Assembly: GCF_000483485.1 (NCBI RefSeq)
Contig: NZ_KI519609.1
Span: 835,460 to 899,459, forward strand
Source: Thiomicrorhabdus chilensis DSM 12352
GTDB lineage: Bacteria > Pseudomonadota > Gammaproteobacteria > Thiomicrospirales > Thiomicrospiraceae
Length of the DNA: 64,000 nt
Direction: 5' to 3'
How positions within the stretch are numbered: the stretch's first letter is position 1; every line of letters begins with the position of its first letter. The notes beneath the pieces were generated by a model. That model was not told the origin of the DNA and did no database searches. It worked only from the letters and a program-made list of their open reading frames with translations. Below, one piece after another: positions 8,749 to 15,276 of the stretch. The position numbers and the translations under genes were made by a program.

Positions 8749-8833
8749 GTTTGTGTGTTTATTTAATGGGTCTGCAGTATTCCAAGGCAACCGCTTTATG
8801 CCTATGCATAAAATGCAGTGCGGAATTCAGGCC
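8749..8833. other. intergenic stretch, nothing recognised
   Basis: The gap between the efflux operon and the DUF6502 gene is about 320 bases long. Apart from the operon terminator at its left end and the small RNA and promoters in its right half, these 85 bases show no coding potential or clear signal. Confidence 0.4.
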
Positions 8834-8867
8834 AAAAAAAACCTGTCGATCTGACGATGGACAGGTT
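8834..8867 (-). terminator. minus-strand intrinsic terminator
   Basis: GACAGGTT (8867-8860) pairs perfectly with AACCTGTC (8847-8840). The stem continues inward after one mismatch (ATC/GAT plus a TGAC loop). On the minus strand it is followed by a run of T (complement of the A tract at 8834-8839). There is no T run on the plus side, so it works in one direction only. Confidence 0.75.
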
Positions 8868-8955
8868 AAGGATCTGTACTCTGAGGAGACTTAGACTACA
8901 TGATAAGCAATGATAATTCACTCCTGTGTGAAAAATTACCATTTCTTAAGGATTG
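8834..8955 (-). ncRNA. probable small RNA, about 120 nt
   Basis: On the minus strand a sigma70-type promoter (8990-8962) is followed about 120 bases later by an intrinsic terminator (8867-8834). No convincing open reading frame with a ribosome binding site lies between them. The predicted transcript runs from about 8955 to 8834. There is no minus-strand gene upstream for more than 2 kb, so the terminator is not explained by any annotated gene. The promoter overlaps the divergent promoter of the DUF6502 gene, which suggests mutually exclusive expression. The 5' end is an estimate. Confidence 0.5.
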
Positions 8956-8961
8956 GACTTT

Positions 8962-8990
8962 AGTCTAAATGTAAAAATTTACCATGTCAA
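8962..8990 (-). promoter_or_regulatory. minus-strand sigma70-type promoter with operator-like spacer
   Basis: TTGACA (8990-8985), a 17-base spacer and TAGACT (8967-8962). The spacer contains the inverted repeat GTAAA / TTTAC (8971-8982). It begins TTGACATGG exactly like the promoter at 383-355, so the two may share a regulator. Confidence 0.55.
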
Positions 8991-9007
8991 ATTTATTTTG
9001 CTATAAT
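8978..9007 (+). promoter_or_regulatory. extended -10 promoter of the DUF6502 gene
   Basis: TGC-TATAAT (8999-9007) is a perfect extended -10 element, with a weak -35 TTTACC (8978-8983) 18 bases upstream. The predicted start of transcription falls at or next to the ATG at 9014, giving a leaderless or nearly leaderless mRNA. Confidence 0.55.
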
Positions 9008-9013
9008 GGCACC

Positions 9014-9886
9014 ATGAATGACATTACCGAAATCCAACAGAAGGCTTTATTCAAAGCCATCAAAAAAATCCTACGCCCTCTGGTGAGTTTATTGCTGCGC
9101 CAGGGAATCACCTACACGGCATTGATTGACCTGCTCAAAACCACCTATGTGGAAGTGGCCGATCAACAATTTACTTTGCAGGGCAAGAAACAGACGGACA
9201 GCCGTATCAGTGTCTTGACCGGTGTGCACCGCAAGGAAGTCAAGCGCATCCGCCAAGAAGAAACCTCCGAACTCGACGCCAAAGAGCGTAAAGCCAGTTT
9301 GGGCGCTCAGTTAATGGCGACGTGGTTGGGTAACCCTGAGTATCTGTGTGAAAAAGGCTTGCCTAAAGCGCTGCCACGCAATTCCGAAGGCTCCGAGGTG
9401 TCGTTTGATACCATGGTTCGCAGTCTCACCAAGGATGTGCATCCTCGATCCTTGTTGGACGAATGGTTGCATCAGGGCGTTGTGTTCATGGATGACAACG
9501 GATTGGTGGTGTTGGAAGAGTCCGGTTATGTACCTCAAGAGGATTTTGAGGAAAAGCTGTTTTTTGCAGGTAAAAACATTGGCGATCATCTCTCGGTCGT
9601 CACTCATAACCTGTCTGGCGAAACCGAAACCATGCTGGATCGAGCGGTTTATTACGAGGCACTTTCACAAGAATCCGTTAAAGCGCTGGAGACCTTTGCC
9701 AGAAAACGCTCTTTAGATTTGTTGACTGAGGTCAATCAGATGGCGAGCCGCTTGCAGCATCAGGATAAGAAGGCGCAGGACGGTGAGCACTCAATGCATT
9801 TCGGGGCTTATTTTTACCATTGTGAAACGTCTGAAGAATCAGTCGATCAGGCAAGTGAACAGGCCGATCAAGGATTAGAAAAATGA
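9014..9886 (+). CDS. DUF6502 family protein
   Basis: 290 residues, cytoplasmic, no membrane segments. The N-terminal half (ALFKAIKKILRPLVSLLLRQ ... YVEVADQQF ... RISVLTGVHRKEVKRIRQ) has the helix pattern of a winged-helix-like DNA-binding region. I recognise the protein as DUF6502, of unknown function. An ATG at 8984 would add 10 residues but lies upstream of the -10 box TATAAT. The ATG at 9014, just after that box, is therefore preferred, and no Shine-Dalgarno is seen for either. The gene overlaps the following DUF5666 lipoprotein by four bases. This pairing recurs in other bacteria and suggests a shared job, perhaps regulation of the lipoprotein. Confidence 0.7.
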   Translation: MNDITEIQQKALFKAIKKILRPLVSLLLRQGITYTALIDLLKTTYVEVADQQFTLQGKKQTDSRISVLTGVHRKEVKRIRQEETSELDAKERKASLGAQLMATWLGNPEYLCEKGLPKALPRNSEGSEVSFDTMVRSLTKDVHPRSLLDEWLHQGVVFMDDNGLVVLEESGYVPQEDFEEKLFFAGKNIGDHLSVVTHNLSGETETMLDRAVYYEALSQESVKALETFARKRSLDLLTEVNQMASRLQHQDKKAQDGEHSMHFGAYFYHCETSEESVDQASEQADQGLEK

Positions 9887-10947
9887 AGCCTTTGATGTGG
9901 ATTGCCAAACTTTTGGTGTTGACGCTGTTTGTGCAGATGTCGGCGTGCACCACCACCGGTTCCGGAAAACAGGAGACATCTTCTGAAAACCAGATCGTTT
10001 TGCTCTCTTCCAATTCAGGATTTGGCGGAACCGGACGTACTCAGCCCGAGCAACAGGTTGCTATGGTTGAACCAGATTCGTCTATTGGGCACACGATGCA
10101 GCTGGACAGCGGATTCGGAGGCACGGGCCGGACTTCCAAAGGTTTTGGCGGCACCGGAGTGATTGGCACGATTGAGCAGTTTGGCAGTATTTGGGTGAAT
10201 GGCATTGAAATCGGCTTGGGTCAGAAAACCCGTATTCACAGTAATGTGCCGGATCAGTCCAAAGAATTGCAAGCCAGCGATCTGCGAATCGGTCAGCAGG
10301 TTTGGCTGGAAACCCATCCAGATCCGGATAAGACCACCACGGCCGACATTCATATCTATTATCCTTTGGCGGGTAAGATCGAAGCCATGCAGACCCAAGA
10401 TATGGCCACCGAGATTCAGGTTAATGGGCAAAGGGTGTATGTGGATGAAAGCACGCGATTGGCCAACAATCTTCAGTTGAAGGTGGGTGAGTTTGTACGC
10501 ATCAGTGGATTGCCGGTCTATCGTCATGACAGTCAAGAGCGTGAAAACGCTTGGCGGGCGACCTTGGTCGAGCCTGAAGTCTCCGGCAAGACTTGGTTGA
10601 AAACCCATCCGGATGTGGTGTTTTCCGATCAGGTTAACCGGGTGGCGATGCAGGGTAATTGGTTGAAGGCCTATCATGCTGGGGAGTTCACACAAATCCC
10701 ACCTGGTTTGTCGTCGCAACCAAAAATCAAGCTGGAGGGGCCAGACAAACAACGAACCGGGGATGCTTCCGGTGCTCAGGATGATTCAGCATCCCGGGCT
10801 CAACCGGATGCCGGAGTGACAGGCGTTGCAAGTTCCAGCCGAACCTCCTGGGGTGGGGTTGACAGTCTCCAGAGAAACAACAGGCCTACTGGTTTTTCTA
10901 GCGCCTTGCAAGGTGCTAGTGGACGGGCTTCGCCTGCAAGACGCTGA
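9883..10947 (+). CDS. DUF5666 lipoprotein with GFGGTG repeats
   Basis: 354 residues. The signal peptide ends QMSAC, a lipobox whose Cys22 would be lipidated. Three GFGGTG motifs follow (about residues 46-90), then two or more DUF5666-like beta domains (VIGTIEQFGSIWVNGIEI ... LRIGQQVWLE and AGKIEAMQ ... EIQVNGQRVYVDE). The C-terminal 100 residues are low-complexity, rich in Ser, Gly, Arg and Gln. Translation is coupled to the DUF6502 gene (ATGA overlap). It is probably attached to a membrane facing the periplasm or cell surface; function unknown. A terminator follows. Confidence 0.75.
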   Translation: MKPLMWIAKLLVLTLFVQMSACTTTGSGKQETSSENQIVLLSSNSGFGGTGRTQPEQQVAMVEPDSSIGHTMQLDSGFGGTGRTSKGFGGTGVIGTIEQFGSIWVNGIEIGLGQKTRIHSNVPDQSKELQASDLRIGQQVWLETHPDPDKTTTADIHIYYPLAGKIEAMQTQDMATEIQVNGQRVYVDESTRLANNLQLKVGEFVRISGLPVYRHDSQERENAWRATLVEPEVSGKTWLKTHPDVVFSDQVNRVAMQGNWLKAYHAGEFTQIPPGLSSQPKIKLEGPDKQRTGDASGAQDDSASRAQPDAGVTGVASSSRTSWGGVDSLQRNNRPTGFSSALQGASGRASPARR

Positions 10948-10972
10948 TTGAATATCGATTCTTTTTTAATGA

Positions 10973-10995
10973 AACGCCTGAAAGGGCGTTTTTTT
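10973..10995 (+). terminator. intrinsic terminator after the DUF5666 gene
   Basis: AACGCC and GGCGTT pair around a short TGAAAG loop and are followed by five further T bases. Confidence 0.8.
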
Positions 10996-11073
10996 ATGGG
11001 ATTTTTCAGCTAAGATTATGGCGAAGATGAAGTTGAATTTTTAATCAATCGCCTTAAGCAAGGAGTGTGTTTT

Positions 11074-11244
11074 ATGCTGGAGTCTGTGTCGGTAATGTTG
11101 TTAATGGTGGGGTTCGTATTGTTGTCTGGCTGTTCTGCGGAAATAGGCAGTGATGCTTGGTGTGCGGATCTCAAGGAAAAGCCAAAAGGCGAGTGGACGG
11201 CCAATGAAGCGACGGATTACGCCAAACACTGTCTGTTGAAGTAA
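11074..11244 (+). CDS. small DUF3012-type lipoprotein (56 aa)
   Basis: A hydrophobic signal segment ends in the lipobox LLSGC (Cys20). The mature part (SAEIGSDAWCADLKEKPKGE and on to NEATDYAKHCLLK) carries the conserved Trp, two further Cys residues and the GEWTANEATD segment that I associate with the DUF3012 lipoprotein family. AAGGAG lies eight bases before the ATG, an excellent ribosome binding site. It stands alone between terminators. Function unknown; envelope location is inferred from the lipobox. Confidence 0.75.
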   Translation: MLESVSVMLLMVGFVLLSGCSAEIGSDAWCADLKEKPKGEWTANEATDYAKHCLLK

Positions 11245-11366
11245 AGGTGGTTAACAAACCTTGATGGGAAAACAACCGGGCTTTCTTTTGAAAGGGTGGG
11301 TTGTTTATCTTGCTATAAGATGCAAGCGGTTAAAACGCATCCAGTTTGCTTTGAAACAGGTAATAA

Positions 11367-11400
11367 AAAAGGCTTTTATCCATCAGGATAAAAGCCTTTT
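11367..11400. terminator. bidirectional intrinsic terminator
   Basis: A perfect 15-bp stem (AAAAGGCTTTTATCC and its complement) with loop ATCA, A-rich on the left and T-rich on the right. It serves the convergent DUF3012 gene and the large minus-strand lipoprotein gene. Confidence 0.85.
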
Positions 11401-11457
11401 AAGTTTAAGGGCTCCGTCATAAACGGAGCCAGAATGTAACGTTCGGATTAGCGAATC

Positions 11458-14340
11458 TTATTCGGTGTAATCTTTACGCTGTCCCCAGATGTCACTGCCC
11501 AGCAGATAGTCTGCGGCGCTTTCTGAGGCTTCTTCAGGATCCAGCTCTTGCAGCCAGACGGTGTACAAGGTACTGCCATCCGGTGAAGCGATGTTCTGCA
11601 CCTCTTTTTCTTCCGCCTCGGATTTGACAATGGCCTCATTGGTAGGTGAGCCGTCAACCGTTGCCGGAACGGTATCCCAGTTTTCACCATTGTCGGTAGT
11701 GCGAGTTACGAACAGATCAAGCTCCAATCCAGACGCCATCTCCGCAGTACCGTAGGTCACAAAGACCGTATTCGGTGCAGCGGTTTCCAGTCCTGCAATC
11801 GGTTCCGATGTTGGAATCAGACGTGGATCCAGCGTGGTAATGATGTTGTTGGAAATGTTGGAGATGTTTTTCGGTTCTTGCCAAGTGCTTCCATTGTCAA
11901 ACGAACGAATGACATTGAAGTTGTTGGACAGATGACCGACCGACGCGACACGCCAAGACTGGGTGTACTCGTAACCGATAAAGATGGTGTCCCCTCTCAA
12001 GAAACCGCGTGGTGAGAACGTGTTCTCCCAGTTGTTTTCCCAGGTGGCATCATCCAGGTTAGTCGCATTCCAGGTACCAATCACGGTTTCTTCCGCATCA
12101 GCGGTACGCGAACTCAGGTTCCAGCTGTGGGAACTCCAGGTCTCATCCCCCATGATTGTCTGCATGTCTGCAACCGTATTGAGGTCTTCGACAGAATAAC
12201 CGCCTTTGGCCAGACGCAAATACATGTCCGATGACGCCCCTTGGGTTTCAATGCCGGACTTGTAGAGGATACCCCATAAGTGATTATCGGCTGTCGCTTC
12301 AGAAGAGTCCACCTGGCTGACCATGGTCAAACGACGCACGTTTTCCAGAACAGGCGTGCCGTCTTCTTCATTAGGTCTTAGTTCATTGACGATTGTCCCG
12401 GCTGAAATCGGCGTTGGATCGGCCATCTTGAATGAATGCACATAAGCGATTTTACCTTGCGCTTCCAACGGAATGCTGTCCAATGTTTCCGTGTTAGGAA
12501 CGCCTGGTAGGCTTTCTGCTTCCCCTTTGGTTTCCTCATAACCCAAGATAACGTTGTCACCAAAAATCCCAAGAATCGGACGGGATGCGCCAGTATCGCC
12601 GTTCAACAACTGTTTCTCTGTACTTTCCGGATCGTAAATGGCACGAATCGGATCCAGCTCGCTGGTATAACACTTGCCATCGTCATTGCTGGTAGCATCG
12701 ACCAGATAACCGTTGTCAGTACAGATTGCAGCGCAGTAAAGCGCACTGGTGCCGGAATCAACATTTTCCTGTTTACAGACGGCGTTGTCACTAATGGGTA
12801 CCGGATAGCTTAGATTGTAAAGCGACTTCGGTTTAACCGAGTCGTCAGTAACTTCTTCTGTGGCTGCAAAATAGTCATTACCCGCTCCATCTTCTAACGG
12901 AATATAGCTATACCAGATATCGGTTCTATGGTTGGTGGAAGCACCACTCCAACCTTCACCTGGACCGGCACCGCCACCAGGACGCAGGCCTTCGGTATCT
13001 TCTTGCCAGGCCATCACAAACCCTTCTTCACTGGATGAGATGGTGATCTTGTTGGAATCACGGCGTCCGGAAGTTAGCTGCATAGGGGCATGCCAGTCGA
13101 TTTCATGGGTTTCTTCATTAAAGACACCGCGAGCCGTCCATACACAGCTGAAAGGCACTTCGTGCGCCGGAACCACGTCTTCACCGTAGGTTTCGATGCC
13201 TTCATAATTGATGGTGCCTTGCGGACCGTTCACCAGATACAAGTCTTCCGTGTCCGGATCCGCCAATTCAGAAGGATTTCCAGTTGGGCAGTACTTGTCG
13301 TTCCAAGCAACTAACACTTTGTTACCTTCGGTTTTGATGGCCGGTTTGAAAGAGTGGCCGTAGTAGTCATGTTTAACACCATCTCCCCAGAAATCGACCT
13401 GGATAGAGCTCTTATCTGCCGTATTGGAGATGTTGATCGGTTTCCAGCTCACGCCTTTGTCCAGCGACAGGGCGACAAAGGTATCGGCGACGTGGTCGAT
13501 GTCCGGAATTTCCGAACTACCGGTTCCCATCTGGAAATCACCGGTGACGATGTCGGTGTAACTGACCAGCAGTGGGCGTGTCAATGCCGTCTCTTCAGAA
13601 GCTTCACCGGAAGCGTGGTATTGTGAGGTGTGAAGCATCATGCTGGTGACGCTGTGCCCACCGCTCCCCGCGCCCGGGGTTCTAGAAATGTTTTTATGCA
13701 AGGTGATGTCGCCACCGATGGTGGTGAAGGTGAAGTGCTCGACCGCTTCTTCCTCGGTGACCACGCCATCTTCATCGCCTTCTTCAGTCGGAGGTGTACT
13801 GGCAACGACGTCGGTCAAAGCAGGGATCAAGGTGGTGTCAATAAAGGTGCGCGCTTCTTCAACCGTCATGGTGGAAAAGTCGACACCATCCAGTAACCCT
13901 CGTTCTTCAAGCGCACGTTCCAATTCGGTTATCGCGCGGTTGGAAATATTAATGCCATTTCCTGCATCATTGTCTTCATCCAAAGACTGTAATAGGATGA
14001 GAATGGCGACCACTCGAGGATCGTTGACGTCTGCGCCTTCAAAGAAATCCAAAGGGGTGACGTTAAAGGTGCTTCCTTTCAAGCTTCCTAAGATGACTTT
14101 GTCACCAACTGAAAACTTGACCATGCCATTCTCTTTGAAACGGTATTTACCGCCATCTGCGGTAGTGCCGCTGACATGGCCGGTGTAGGTCAAACCGTTG
14201 ACCGGCGAGTCGACAAAGGTACCGGTTTTGATGGTTGGATCGGTGCTGGTGGAAGAGCTGCCGCCGTTACAGCCATACAGGGTGACCCCCATAATGGCTG
14301 CCAGGGCGGCCGCTAAAGGTTGTGGGTGAAACTTGATCAT
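11458..14340 (-). CDS. large secreted lipoprotein with sialidase-like (BNR) repeats
   Basis: 960 residues. The signal peptide ends in lipobox LYGC (Cys24), followed by a Gly/Ser/Thr linker. An N-terminal region (about 40-200) contains small beta and helical parts (DEDNDAGNGINISNRAIT, calcium-like acidic). The bulk consists of repeated segments of the SxDxGxTW type (LSLDKGVSWKPINIS, RSFDNGSTWQEPKNIS, RTTDNGENWDTV), typical of beta-propeller BNR/sialidase-like folds. The overall style matches proteins labelled choice-of-anchor O. It is probably displayed on the outer membrane. Substrate or partner unknown. A conserved palindrome lies in the promoter region. Confidence 0.7.
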   Translation of the reverse strand: MIKFHPQPLAAALAAIMGVTLYGCNGGSSSTSTDPTIKTGTFVDSPVNGLTYTGHVSGTTADGGKYRFKENGMVKFSVGDKVILGSLKGSTFNVTPLDFFEGADVNDPRVVAILILLQSLDEDNDAGNGINISNRAITELERALEERGLLDGVDFSTMTVEEARTFIDTTLIPALTDVVASTPPTEEGDEDGVVTEEEAVEHFTFTTIGGDITLHKNISRTPGAGSGGHSVTSMMLHTSQYHASGEASEETALTRPLLVSYTDIVTGDFQMGTGSSEIPDIDHVADTFVALSLDKGVSWKPINISNTADKSSIQVDFWGDGVKHDYYGHSFKPAIKTEGNKVLVAWNDKYCPTGNPSELADPDTEDLYLVNGPQGTINYEGIETYGEDVVPAHEVPFSCVWTARGVFNEETHEIDWHAPMQLTSGRRDSNKITISSSEEGFVMAWQEDTEGLRPGGGAGPGEGWSGASTNHRTDIWYSYIPLEDGAGNDYFAATEEVTDDSVKPKSLYNLSYPVPISDNAVCKQENVDSGTSALYCAAICTDNGYLVDATSNDDGKCYTSELDPIRAIYDPESTEKQLLNGDTGASRPILGIFGDNVILGYEETKGEAESLPGVPNTETLDSIPLEAQGKIAYVHSFKMADPTPISAGTIVNELRPNEEDGTPVLENVRRLTMVSQVDSSEATADNHLWGILYKSGIETQGASSDMYLRLAKGGYSVEDLNTVADMQTIMGDETWSSHSWNLSSRTADAEETVIGTWNATNLDDATWENNWENTFSPRGFLRGDTIFIGYEYTQSWRVASVGHLSNNFNVIRSFDNGSTWQEPKNISNISNNIITTLDPRLIPTSEPIAGLETAAPNTVFVTYGTAEMASGLELDLFVTRTTDNGENWDTVPATVDGSPTNEAIVKSEAEEKEVQNIASPDGSTLYTVWLQELDPEEASESAADYLLGSDIWGQRKDYTE

Positions 14341-14420
14341 GTTCTGCTCCTCATGATACGACTTACGTTATTTAAGCTTATTGCCTTGATTAACGATACT
14401 CTTTATTTATGCTACGTAAA

Positions 14421-14436
14421 TCACCCAACTGGGTGA
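14421..14436. promoter_or_regulatory. perfect 7-bp inverted repeat between divergent genes
   Basis: TCACCCA and TGGGTGA flank AC. It sits in the 171-base region between the large lipoprotein gene and the amidase gene, which are transcribed away from each other. An operator is the simplest reading. Confidence 0.4.
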
Positions 14437-14511
14437 GTTATTATGTTTTTTGTTAAAAGTTATTTAAGATCATGTTTTTTAATAGGGTTTATAAGAAATG
14501 GGATGGTTTGT

Positions 14512-15276
14512 ATGAAGGTATTGAGCGTGCAGTTGGACAGCATTTGGCAGGATGCGGAAGGAAACCTCTTGAAATTGAGAAAGCATTTTCAATCATATGA
14601 GATGGGGCAGTATGATGTGGTGGTTTTGCCTGAACTGTTTTATTGTGGCTTTTCCATGCAGGTTGATCAGGTATCGCAAACCCGACAAGGTGCGGTTTAC
14701 AAGACTTTGAGTGAACTGGCCCAGCAATACGGGGTGTACATAATTGCCGGTTTTGCCGAAAGGGTTTCGTCAACTCAGGCGCGTAATTGTGCCTTGGTAT
14801 TTGACCGAAACGGAAATGAGCAGGCCTGTTATGTGAAGAACCGGGCCTTCCAGTTCGCGGGTGAGGGAAAGCATTATCAAGCGGGAAACGAGTCGGTTCT
14901 GTTTGAGGTGGACGGGGTCGTCTGCAGTGTGTTTATCTGTTATGACTTGAGGTTTCCGGAGCTGTTTCGCCAGGTTGTACCGCAAGCCGAAATGGTCTTT
15001 GTCATCGCCAACTGGCCTGAGAGTCGTCAGTCCCACTGGGAGGTTTTGCTGCAAGCCCGTGCGATTGAAAACCAGTGTTTCGTCGTGGGGGTCAACCGCA
15101 TCGGTCAAGACGGCAATGGGCTGATGTATGTCGGTGGCTCCATGGTGATTGACCCTTTGGGCGAGATCCTGTCTTATGCCGATTCCGAGCAGGCCTGCCA
15201 AATCACCGAAGTACCTATCAAACAAGTCAAATTGGTGCGCCTACAATATCCTTTTTTGGAGGATATAAAGTCTTAA
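14512..15276 (+). CDS. carbon-nitrogen hydrolase (omega-amidase / Nit2 type)
   Basis: 254 residues from the chosen start. The nitrilase catalytic triad is visible: Glu in VVLPELFYCG, Lys in ACYVKNRAF, Cys in FICYDLRFPELF. The family cleaves amides such as 2-oxoglutaramate and 2-oxosuccinamate, so a role in amide repair or methionine salvage is likely. Upstream in-frame ATGs would add up to 23 residues unlike the family. MKVLSVQLD is the usual first strand, so 14512 is preferred. Its last bases overlap the stop of the convergent P-type ATPase gene. Two CAGGCCTG octamers (14821, 15190) fall in this gene, both read as Gln-Ala-Cys. Confidence 0.85.
   Translation: MKVLSVQLDSIWQDAEGNLLKLRKHFQSYEMGQYDVVVLPELFYCGFSMQVDQVSQTRQGAVYKTLSELAQQYGVYIIAGFAERVSSTQARNCALVFDRNGNEQACYVKNRAFQFAGEGKHYQAGNESVLFEVDGVVCSVFICYDLRFPELFRQVVPQAEMVFVIANWPESRQSHWEVLLQARAIENQCFVVGVNRIGQDGNGLMYVGGSMVIDPLGEILSYADSEQACQITEVPIKQVKLVRLQYPFLEDIKS

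Noticed and set aside
10015-10752. 245-codon open frame on the minus strand inside the DUF5666 lipoprotein gene
   Set aside because: It is antisense to a well-supported gene with lipobox and domain pattern; its own translation shows no recognisable motif and no ribosome binding site.
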